Assembly: GCF_021462225.1 (NCBI RefSeq)
Contig: NC_061797.1
Span: 4,147,001 to 4,211,000, forward strand
Source: Girardinichthys multiradiatus
Taxonomy: Eukaryota; Chordata; Actinopteri; Cyprinodontiformes; Goodeidae
Direction of reading: 5' to 3'
DNA: 64,000 bases
Of this stretch, positions 1-10,500 are shown piece after piece. The position numbers and the translations under genes were made by a program. The notes beneath the pieces were generated by a model that saw nothing but the letters and a program-made list of their open reading frames with translations, searched no databases and had not been told where the DNA came from. The first letter of the stretch is position 1. Every line of letters starts with the position of its first letter.

Positions 1-176
1 GAAGAGTTTCAGTCAGGTTTCAGAGTTCGTCATAGCACTGAAACAGCTCTGCTGAAAGTCACTAATGATATTCTTAAGGCCTCAGATAATGGACTTGTGT
101 CTGTACTGGTTCGGTTAGATCTCAGTGCTGCATTTGATACAGTCGATCACAATATTCTCTTAGAAAGGCTGGAATA
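1..176 (+). mobile_element. I/Nimb-like LINE fragment, left of a Tc1 insertion
   Basis: Plus-strand reverse-transcriptase coding remnant with [14 protein letters not shown] near 121-162, a conserved RT motif of non-LTR elements. It is interrupted at 175 by a Tc1 element and resumes at 1794. The window edge truncates it. Clade assignment is tentative. Confidence 0.75.
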
Positions 177-1793
177 CAGTACAGACCAAAAGTTTGGACA
201 CACCTTCTCATTTAAAGAGTTTTCTTTATTTTCATGACTATGAATATTGTAGCTTCACACTGAAGGCATCAAAACTATGAATTAACACATGTGGAATTAT
301 ACAAAAAAGTGTGAAACAACTGAAAATATGTCTTATATTAAATATGTCTTATAATATGCCTTATATTCTAGGTTCTTCAAAGTTGCCACCTTTTGCTTTG
401 ATTACTGCTCCACACACTCTTGGCATTCTGTTGATGAGCTTCAAGAGGTCATCACCTGAAATGGTTTTCCAACAGTCTTGAAGGAGTTCCCAGAGATGCT
501 TAGCACTTGTTGGCCCTTTTGCCTTCCCTCTGCGGTCCAGCTCACCCCAAACCATCTCGATTGGGTTCAGGTCCGGTGATTGTGGAGGCCAGGACATCTG
601 GCGCAGCACCCCATCACTCTCCTTCTTGGTCAAATAGCCCTTACACAGCCTGGAGGTGTGTTTGGGGTCATTGTCCTGTTGAAAAATAAACGATGGTCCA
701 ACTAAACCCAAACCGGATGGAATAGCATGCCGCTGCAAAATGCTGTGGTAGCCATGCTGGTTCAGTATGCCTTCAATTTTGAATAAATCGCCAACAGTGT
801 CACCAGCAAAGCACCCCACACCATCACACCTCCTCCTCCATGCTTCATGGTGGGAACCAGGCATGTAGAGTCCATCCGTTCACCTCTTCTGTGCCGCACA
901 AAGACACGGTGGTTGGAACCAAAGATCTCAAACTTGGACTCCTTCATTCCTTGTGTTCTTTAGCCCAAACAAGTCTCTTCTGCTTGTTGCCTGTCCTCAG
1001 CAGTGGTTTCCTAGCAGCTATTCTACCATGAAGGTCTGATTCACACAGTCTCCTCTTAACAGTTGTTCTAGAGATGTGTCTGCTGATAGAACTCTGTGTG
1101 GCATTGACCTGTTCTCTAATCTGAGCTGCTGTTAACTTGCGGTTTCTGAAGCTGGTGACTCGGATGAACTTGTCGTCTGCAGCAGAGGTGACTCTTGGTC
1201 TTCCTTTCCTGGGGCGGTCCTCATGTGAGCCAGTTTCTTTGTAGCGCTTGATGGTTTTTGCGACTGCACTTGGGGACACTTTCAAAGTTTTCCCAATTGT
1301 TCGGACTGACTGATCTTCATTTCTTAAAGTAATGATGGCCACTCGTTTTTCTTTACTTAGTTGCTTTTTTCTTGCCATACTACAAATTCTAACAGTCTAT
1401 TCAGTAGGACTATCAGCTGTGTATTGTATCCACCTCCTGCACAACACAACTGATGGTCCCAACCCCATTTATAAGGCTTGAAATCCCACTTATTAAACCT
1501 GACAGGGCACACCTGTGAAGTGAAAACCATTTCAGGTGACTACCTCTTGAAGCTCATCAACAGAATGCCAAGAGTGTGCGGAGCAGTAATCAAAGCAAAA
1601 GGTGGCTACTTTGAAGAACCTAAAATATAAGACATATTTTCAGTTGTTTCACACTTTTTTGTTAAGTATATAATTCCATATGTGTTAATTCATAGCTTTG
1701 ATGCCTTCAGTGTGAAGCTACAATATTCATAGTCATGAAAATAAAGACAACTCTTTGAATGAGAAGGTGTGTCCAAACGTTTGGTCTGTACTG
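177..1793 (-). mobile_element. Tc1-like transposon A, inactivated
   Basis: Flanked by TA at 175-176 and 1794-1795. Termini CAGTACAGACC and GGTCTGTACTG are inverted. Inverted repeats extend about 250-290 bp (177-468 and 1523-1793) and include the transposase C-terminal coding end at both termini. On the minus strand the transposase starts at 1378 (M-A-R-K-K-Q-L-S) with a paired HTH region. A small deletion near 944-950 joins A-K-E-H-K-E to K-F-E-I-F and removes the stretch expected to carry the first catalytic Asp. Further frame loss follows near 860. The Q-Q-D-N-D-P-K-H and S-P-D-L-N-P-I-E catalytic motifs remain. Confidence 0.9.
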
Positions 1794-4150
1794 TATGCTG
1801 TAGGAATCAGGGGAACAGCGCTAGGCTGGTTTAAATCTTATTTGTCTGACAGATCCAAGTATGTTCATGTAAATGATAAATCATCTTCAAACTCCAGGGT
1901 TAATTGTGGAGTACCACAAGGTTCAGTGCTTGGACCAATTCTCTATAAGGATACATTTTCACTGTTACGCTGATGATTCTCAGCTTTACTTATCCATAAA
2001 CCCTGATGAGCCCAACCAGTTAGACAGACTATAAGCATGTCTTGAAGACATAAAAACTTGGATGACTTTACATTTTCTGCTTCTAAATTGAGACAAGACA
2101 GAAGTCGTTGTGTTTGGACCGGAGTCTTTAAAAAAGAAATTGCTTAGTCAATCACTTAACCTTGATAGCATTAAATTGACCTCCGGTAATAAAGTAAAAA
2201 ACCTTGGTGCTATTTTTGACCAGGACATGTCATTTAAAACCCATATTAAACAGGTTTTTAGGATTTCCTTCCTTCACCTCCGTAACTTCGCCAAAATTAG
2301 AAATATCGTATCCAGGAGTGACATTGAAAAACTAGTTCATACATTTGTTACTTCAAGGCTGGACTATTGTAATTCGTTACCATCAGGATGTCCACAAAAT
2401 GCAGCTAAAAGCCTTCAGCTGATTCAAAATGCTGAAGCAAGGCTTCTGATGAAAATTAAAAAGAGGGATCATATTTCTGCTATTTGAGCTTCCCTTCATT
2501 GGCTCCCTGTTCAGTCCAGAATAGAATTTAAAATTCTCCTCCTCACATTAAAAGCCCTTAATGATCTAGCCCCATCATACATCAGAAATCTTATTGTTCC
2601 ATACGTTCCTAACAGAGCACTTAATTCTCAGACTGCAGGTTTACTGGTGGTTCCTAGAGTCTCTAGAAGTAGAATGGGAGGCAGATCCTTTAGTTATCAG
2701 GCACCTCTCCTGTGGAACCAGCTCCCAGTTTTAGTCCGTGAGGCAGACACCCTGTCTACTTTAAGGCTAGGGTTAAAACTTTCCTTTTTGATAAAGCTTA
2801 TAGTTAGAGTGGCTTACGTTGTCCTGAGCTATCTCTGTAGTTATGTTGCTATAGGCTTAGGCTGCTGGAGGACATAATGACCACTTTCACTCTCTCTGCT
2901 ACATTCTCATACTACTCTCCAATTTTGCATTATTTGCTGGTATTTCAGCTTTTAACTCTATGTTCTTTCTCTTTTCTCTTTCTAAAGCTACACCTAGCCT
3001 GACTCTGTATCTACCTGTGACACCTTCCTGGAGGGGGGCAATGTCCAAGCTTCTGCTCGCAACAACTTAATGCTCACCTTTTACTGATGATACACTTGGC
3101 CCAGTCTTTCAGTGTTTAACCCTATGTTAGCTACTGACTGCGCTTTTATTGTAACTAATTATATGTGCTCTCTCTCATACTCTAAACTTGAAAACTGGCT
3201 CAGAGTTTATCTGTTTTTTTTCCTAGATGAAACTACTAAAGGAGCTACATCCTTTGACATTTACTTTTCCTTCCCATAGAAAGTACTCCTGGATCAGTGC
3301 TTCTGTGCTCTTTTTCCTTCTCTGCTCTGTTCTCTCTAACACCCAGTCGGTCATGGCAGATGGCCGCTCACACTGAGCCTGATTCTGCTGGAGGTTTCTT
3401 CCTGTTAAAAGGGAGTTTTTCCTCTCCACTCTCGCTACATGCATGCTCATTATGAGGGATTGGTGCAAAGTAAACGCCAATGAATGTCAACTGTCTCTAC
3501 ATGATCAACCAGGAGGAGTGAATGCTTCAAGTCCCTGACTCGATGCAATCTGCTGGGTGTCCTTAGATAGAAAAACATTTTAACCAATTTGAACAAATAA
3601 CTGAATCTGACTGCATAGTTTGATAGTAAGGATTGATTGGAATGTTTGTACCTGAATTGAAATCTGTATCATTCGATTGAATTGACTTAGCCCATTTTAA
3701 AGTTACCCACTTTTCACACAATGCAACAGGAAACAATCTCCAATTATTTTTTACCTCTGCCTTCCTCCCTCCCTGTTGGATGGAGTAAGGGGGAATCAAG
3801 TTTAGCCTAAACCGGCTCAGTTATGGTTGAGCTTTAAACACACCCTCCAATTCTGCTACCTGTGCGACCCCATCGCTTTTCGAATGGTTATAATCAGTCT
3901 GACAGAGAGAGGAACCCCCAATCCTTGTGGATTTTAGTAGAACAATGGCCACCAGTGCTCTAGATGGACAAATGTTATCAGTTTATAATTTTACTTAGTA
4001 CCCCTGCACATAGCCCATTCTATAATGGCCAAACTCTAACACTCAGTAGTTTATTCTAACCTCCCCAACAACCCCGCACCATTCCAAACCTTTTGAGAAG
4101 TGCCTTGGGATGACGTGTTGTGAATTGGCGCTATATAACTAAAACTGAAT
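1794..4150 (+). mobile_element. I/Nimb-like LINE, RT 3' part and 3' UTR
   Basis: Continuation of the fragment at 1-176: G-I-R-G-T-A-L-G-W-F-K-S-Y-L then C-G-V-P-Q-G-S-V-L-G-P (1911-1940). There are stops at about 1971, 2031 and 2485, and an end-domain motif W-N-Q-L-P-V near 2716. The 3' UTR includes the fish-typical TGCTGGAGGTTTCTTCCTGT (3387-3406) and ends with a GAATTGAATTG tail near 4147-4156. About 390 bp within the UTR (about 3690-4085) do not match the usual form and may be a later insertion. Confidence 0.75.
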
Positions 4151-4289
4151 TGAATTGCATATAATTTTTTTTATAACTGCTCTCTGGCAGCTAGGAAATA
4201 ATGCCAAGCCTACTGTTTTCATAAACCTGATTAAAAAAACAACAAGCATTGAGCAAATGTAGATACATTCCTAATGTGGACCAATTTAA

Positions 4290-4666
4290 AGTACAGTTAG
4301 ATAATTATTCACATACCTGGTAGATGTAGATGTATGTATTGTTTTTGCAAACTCTCAAGCATGGGGATGGGAACATAATGCTTCGAGAATGTTTTTCAGT
4401 CAATTAAACAAGTAACCTAATCAAAGCTAATGTTAGAATGAAAAAATGCCATATCCAGATTCTCATGAGGCAGTCTTCAGAGAAACCTGGTCTTGGTCAA
4501 TACTGGAAGCATGACAGAGATGCAAAACATATAGCTTAATTGGAATGGTTAGCAAACAAACATATTGTTTGGATTGTCTTACTCAGAAAACAACTTCATG
4601 GTTGAATAAAAATACCATTAAATTAAATCCACCAGTGGTTTGAATAATTTTTGGTTTAGCTGTATA
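4290..4666 (+). mobile_element. Degenerate Tc1-like remnant
   Basis: Left ATAATTATTCACATACCTGG and right CCAGTGGTTTGAATAATTTT look like decayed inverted termini. Between them, near 4508-4560, a reading frame has H-D-R-D-A-K-H then E-W-L-A-N-K, resembling the catalytic HDNDPKH region of Tc1 transposases. Most of the element is missing. Confidence 0.4.
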
Positions 4667-5055
4667 TACAAAATATAACTCCAGAATTCTGTTAATGTCC
4701 TAATGTTTTGATTAAGATGTGTAAACAGTGCCCCCTACAGGCTCTGCACCATATATTGCAATTAATTTGAATCTTTTTTTAGATTAAAAGCAAGGATTAT
4801 AATTTTTGAGATACTGGGTATCATCACTGCTATCCTTTCTTACATGTTTCAGATAAATTCTTTCCTGCTATGTTACATGACACAAAAGAATAGAGTTATG
4901 TAATGTTTTCTACTAAATGAGAGTGGCAGCAAATTGAGCATTCACCTCAGTCCATCATCCAGACAGTGATTTCAGTTTGGTAACTGATCACTAAGAATAC
5001 ATATCAAATCTAAGCACAAATGTTATTTGATTTTAATCATTTTTCAAACGATTTG

Positions 5056-5112
5056 GGGTGTACCTTGCCTCTCACCCAATGATGGGCACCAGGCCTCCTG
5101 AGACCCTGCAAG
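5056..5112 (+). repeat. SINE 3'-tail fragment
   Basis: GGGTGTACCTTGCCTCTCAC and nearby bases match the 3' tail of the SINE at 11622-11972. Only the tail is present, as is usual for 5'-truncated or deleted copies. Confidence 0.6.
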
Positions 5113-5167
5113 AACTAAGCAGGTATAAAAAACAATGGGTGGATGTAGTGACTGCACAGTTAAACTA

Positions 5168-6437
5168 CAGGGGTTGGACAATGAAACTGAAACACCTGTC
5201 ATTTTAGTGTGGGAGGTTTCATGGCTGAATTGGACCAGTCTGGTAGCCAGTCTTCATTGATTGCACATTGCACCAGTAAGAGCAGAGTGTGATGGTTCAA
5301 TTAGCAGGGTAAGAGCACAGTTTTGCTCAAAATATTGAAATGCACACAACATTATGGGTGACATACCAGAGTTCAAAAGAGGACAAATTGTTGGTGCACG
5401 TCTTGCTGGCGCATCTGTGACCAAGACAGCAAGTCTTTGTTATGTATCAAGAGCCACGGTATCCAGGGTAATGTCAGCATACCACCAAGAAGGACGAACC
5501 ACATCCAACAGGATTAACTGTGGACGCAAGAGGAAGCTGTCTGAAAGGGATGTTCGGGTGCTAACCCGAATTGTATCCAAAAAACATCAAACCACGGCTG
5601 CCCAAATCACGGAAGAATTAAATGTGCACCTCAACTCTCCTGTTTCCACCAGAACTGTCCATTGGGAGCTCCACAGGGTCAATATACACGGCCGGGCTGC
5701 TATAGCCAAACCTTTGGTCACTCATGCCAATGCCAAACGTTGGTTTCAATGGTGCAAGGAGCGCAAATCTTGGGCTGTGGACAACGTGAAACGTGTATTG
5801 TTCTCTGATGAGTCCACCTTTATTGTTTTCCCCACATCCGGGAGAGTTACGGTGTGGAGAAGCCCCAAAGAAGTGTATCACCCAGACTGTTGCATGCCCA
5901 GAGTGAAGCATGGGGGTGGATCAGTGATGGTTTGGGCTGCCATATCATGGCATTCCCTTGGCCCAATACTTGTGCTAGATGGGTGCATCACTGCCAAGGA
6001 CTACCGAACCATTCTTGAGGACCATGTGCATCCAATGGTTCAAACATTGTATCCTGAAGGCGGTGCCGTGTATCAGGATGACAATGCACCAATACACACA
6101 GCAAGACTGGTGAAAGATTGGTTTGATGAACATGAAAGTGAAGTTGAACATCTCCCATGGCCTGCACAGTCACCAGATCTAAATATTATTGAGCCACTTT
6201 GGGGTGTTTTGGAGGAGTGAGTCAGGAAACGTTTTCCTCCACCAGTATCACGTAGTGACCTGGCCACTATCCTGCAAGAAGAATGGCTTAAAATCCCTCT
6301 GACCACTGTGCAGGACTTGTATATGTCATTCCCAAGACGAATTGACGCTGTATTGGCCGCAAAAGGAGGCCCTACACCATACTAATAAATTATTGCGGTC
6401 TAAAACCAGGTGTTTCAGTTTCATTGTCCAACCCCTG
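5168..6437 (+). mobile_element. Tc1-like transposon B, full length, one premature stop
   Basis: TA at 5166-5167 and 6438-6439. Near-perfect inverted termini about 31 bp long begin CAGGGGTTGGACAATGAAAC. Transposase starts at 5354 ([10 protein letters not shown]), with HTH domains in the first 110 residues and DDE motifs S-D-E-S-T-F, Q-D-D-N-A-P and [12 protein letters not shown] at 6218-6220 interrupts the frame after L-W-G-V-L-E-E. The same frame continues for 54 more codons to a natural stop at 6382-6384. A related copy with the same stop lies at 19760-21017. Confidence 0.95.
5354..6384 (+). pseudogene. Tc1-like transposase of element B, single in-frame TGA
   Basis: DD34E-type cut-and-paste transposase that would bind the element's inverted repeats and integrate at TA. 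Length, about 343 codons including the TGA, is normal for Tc1. Only one disabling change is seen, at 6218, where other Tc1 proteins usually have an Arg; CGA to TGA is a common CpG decay. The lost tail contains [14 protein letters not shown], conserved at Tc1 transposase C-termini. The first 288 residues include all three catalytic residues, so a truncated product is conceivable. Confidence 0.88.
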
Positions 6438-6755
6438 TAGATGTTAGTATATTAGTAATCAGTATTGTGCCTAACGTTGGTACAGACTACCAAGGTTAAA
6501 ACAATCTTCAAGTTCTCAGAGTTGTTTGTCAAAGTCATTAACTGACAGCCAGTGTGTGGTGAAGCTACACCCCCTCCCCCCTCCCCCGCAGTACAGAGAG
6601 TGTTTGTGTTTTGTTGTGACAGAAGGTGTTCATGCAAGAACTGCTACAAGATGCTACAACTTTAATCAAGAGCTATTTCTGAACTTTTAGGGGCTTTATT
6701 CCGCATAAACAAACGCTTCTTCTAAAGAATTTCATGGATGGAAAACGTGTCTTAC

Positions 6756-6928
6756 TGCAGGTGTTTGAAGGTGATGTCGGAGTAACCCGCAGCTCGTGCT
6801 CCAGATGGGGATCGACACAGTGCAAGAACATAAGCTCTCAGTGTTGCCAGCCTTTCTGTGCGAAACTTGGTATCAATGAGATCCAAATGAGTTCCCACAA
6901 CCACCACGGCAGAGTTGGGTGCTCTCGC
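6756..6928 (-). CDS. lrrk1: lrrk1 coding exon 15 (Roc guanine-specificity motif, residues 708-764)
   Basis: Acceptor GTCCTGTAG, donor GTAAGA after a partial codon CA. Encodes [12 protein letters not shown], the N/TKxD-equivalent guanine-specificity loop, then [12 protein letters not shown]. Last lrrk1 exon recognised. Nothing resembling the next Roc/COR exon was seen between 1 and 6755. Confidence 0.94.
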
Positions 6929-7478
6929 CTACAGGACACAAAACAGAAAGTTAAGATATATTTATATGAATGCATAAGTGAAAGATGAAAGCCAAGTCAT
7001 AGAAAAACAGTAATAAACACTGTATATTCATCTGAAAACATTGGTTAGAGTGGTTGAAATCTCACAAGAAAACAAACAAGTGAAGTCCAGTTGTCTTCTG
7101 TTAAAGAAATTAGAAAAATATGAAAAAATAATCCAAGGTAATGTTTTCTGTCTCGGTGTTACAGCCTGATTCCAGACAAAAAGTCATTGTCAGCTGTTTT
7201 GTTTGTAGTCGTTTAATCCACATAAAGAAGTTGGATATTACACAAGGTGAGTTGAGAAAGTAAAACACAAAAACCTCAATGTTTCAGCACTGAACAATCT
7301 GGTTTAGGATGTCATAACCATCAAGTTCTTTCCCACTTAGGTTCAAAGCAAATGGTTAATGGCCTGAATTTGTATAATGCTTTATCAAGTCCCCAGAGAC
7401 CCCAAAGCGCTTCACACTACAATTAGTCATTCACCCATTCATACACATTCACACACTGTTGCAAATATGCAAATGTGT

Positions 7479-7551
<73 letters not shown>

Positions 7552-10500
7552 CAAAATCACCTCTATGTTGAGAAGCCATGTCTGCAGGTTGGCCACAGCC
7601 TCCTCTCCCAGAGCAAGGTTCCAGATAACCACATACAGCGACTTATCGGTGAAGAAACACTGGTTCACAGTGGTCATGCAAGCCGGACCACCAATATCCC
7701 ACACGTTGAACATTATTGACTCTTTCTGTGTAGAACACATAGACAAATATGCCAGCTCTCAACTGTAAATTCTGAGTCTGTGTGCATCCAGAGTGGACAG
7801 TAAATGCCTAGTATGGGTTCTCTGCATTTTCCTCACATTATTTTTGCCTGCATTGGGTTTTTCAAGCTCCCAACTGAAGGTGGAGATGCTGCATTCTGAA
7901 GGGGTGAAGGGAGATGCCTTGCCCGTAAGTAGAGCCTCTGCAAGGGCTGACTTCCCCTGCCTTGGCGGCCCGACCACAAGCATCTTCAGCAGTCTGCAGG
8001 GCTCTGCCTTTCGAAGCTGCGCCCGAAGGAATGCCAGGACAGAGGCAGGGCCTGTTTTCCAACAAATCACATTACAGGATCACAGAGAAGTTCAGATAGG
8101 ATGCAGTTTCATTTCTTACTCAGACACACATTTTCAAACCACGTTTTATTGTAGTCTTCAGTACTTTACAGTACTGTTCACAGGGTTAGCACTATGCCAC
8201 TGTGTGTAAAATGCAACTAAAGACTTGACCCAACATAAAAACCAAGCTAAATAGAGTAATCTATGCATAAATTAGGAGTTTGTCACCTACAACTTCTAGC
8301 AAAAAATGATAGAATCGACAATCTAAGAGGATGTTCCTTTGCCTGTTTATGTCAAAGGGAAAAAACATCTAATCGAACAAGTCTGATCTGGTAGTATAAC
8401 ATTCTGGTTTCATAAAACATACCTTAACATTTTTGTTATATTGTTATTAACGTATGGGGATAAAAAAAAAAAGACTCCATTTCATTGTTTAAATTCTCTG
8501 CTCCCTTCCTGGGGCCATGTGTGTTGTTAATTAGTAGCAGCAGCTTACTGAAATGCTGTAAAAGCATTTGTTCAATGGAGTACTTACTGGTAAATTTGAA
8601 CTTATCTGCGGATATTTGTTTAGGAATTCAAATGAAAGCCAACTTCATTCACTATATCAAGATTCACACTCCAGAATGTAAAGCTATTAAAATAGTGTGG
8701 GATATTTGTAATAATTGAACCTTGACTGTTGTTTTCACGATTAGGATTAAATGAGAGCGAGTCAGTACAAAACATTTCTTCAAGAAATGACTACAGCTAA
8801 AATTGTTTCGATGCCATTTACTTCGGAAAAAAATATTTAAATGTCACTAGAGTCAGCTGTGATCAGTTCAAGATAATCAATCAAAAACAGCCTTAAGTTC
8901 AATGGTTAAAGAAAATACTAATGCCACTCAGGAACATTAAAAAGCATTCCAACACAGCACTGGTTTAGGAAGGTATTGATGAAAACAAGTTGCTGTAAAG
9001 CTGTTTCCTAACTTGCTATGCTTGTTTGTATACGGAAAAACACGTTACATGGGTTATAAACAAGACCATAAGATGGTGATTTTGTGAAACATCAAGTCCT
9101 GTCATGTCCTTGATGTATATTGCTTTTGAGGCACTCCTGTTCTATATAGTGCCTGTATGCTGAGATCAATGTTGTGGAATTTGTAGTGTTTGGCTGAGCC
9201 ATGGATGATATGTTACTTTTCTATTATTTATGTACTAAAGGGTCAACTGACCATCTGGGAAGGAAACGTCAGGGTTCTGTAATCATATTAATCAAAAAGT
9301 AGGTCAGGTGTTGTCAGTTTAAGAATCCATCATGCTGAGGCAAGTAAAGCTTTTCCAAGGTGTTGCATGAAATCAAGTAATATTATTATAATTGGGTCAT
9401 TGCTGTTTATTTGAGTGTCACTTTCATGGATTCTTGTACTGAGGGGTATATATGTGGTATGCATGACTTGTGTCAGCTTGGAGCTCATGCTACCTGCTCC
9501 ATGTCCAAAAACATCTGTGGCAGGCTGGGTTATCTGAAAACCAAACTGTGTTGCTCGGAAATGGGGGAGGGTTATTTTCTATGAACAAACTGAAGTTTAG
9601 TTGCTCAGACTGAATTGAACTGTATTCGTATTTGAAATTAAAGACATAGGTTTGAAAATTATTTTGGCCAAATTGAAACTGAATTTAATTGTTTGAAACT
9701 GGATTAATTTGCTTTTAAAAGGTATTTTGCTGTGTTAAAAATTCAGTTTGCCTACTTTCACTTTCAGTTCTGACATCAATTTCAGTTGCAAAATTCAGTT
9801 TTTTTGTATCACACATCCGGGTCCTTGAGGATAGCCACAGATCAATCAAACACAGATTCATCGATTTACGTTTTACATCAGTTTAACTTCCTTTACGGCA
9901 TTTTGAGCTGGAGCAGTGCAGCATACATGAGCTTGTCAGATGTCAGTGTTGGGACCCACAGCCATGGTTACAACAGGAAATGCGGTACAGACTTTTCTGG
10001 AACTTTCAAAATTAATTGCATTTAACCTACTTCCGGCACAGTCAGGGAAAGGGGTAACAGCAAACTTCCCATGATGCCACTGTCCATATAAAACCCCCAC
10101 TTCTCCCACAAGGCACTCTCTTCTACGCAGGTCACCCAGGGGCCTGGACAGAGAGACCCAGCGCGGTAATGTCTCTTTGCTGGCAAACAGACATAACTCT
10201 TCAACTGGATCCAAGAGTGTCATTCGATCACCGATCATATGCACAAAGTTAAGTAGGGATGAATTACCGTCTGTGTATCCGGTATATTCATTCATGAAAG
10301 GGGGTAATAATTAAGGAACAAGCGTGGCTTGACTTTCCTCTCTGAGGTCTACAGGGATTACAGAGAGTTCCCAGCACGAGGCCGAGTGAAGCAGTTTCCC
10401 AAGGAAGGACAACAGAACATGTCACCGTGGTAACGTGCAGTTGGCCGGCGACAGACCGAGGCGCACCCCCCCACAGCTCCGGAGGTTAGCTGAAGCTAAC

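Noticed and set aside
1..6755. Further lrrk1 exons (end of Roc, COR, kinase)
   Set aside because: Both strands were read for the expected Roc/COR and kinase motifs; only transposable-element sequence was found, so these exons should lie outside the window.
7423..7768. ORFs spanning the GT/GA microsatellite
   Set aside because: The plus-strand frames are low complexity. The minus-strand frame is the real lrrk1 exon 14 read through its donor into the repeat.
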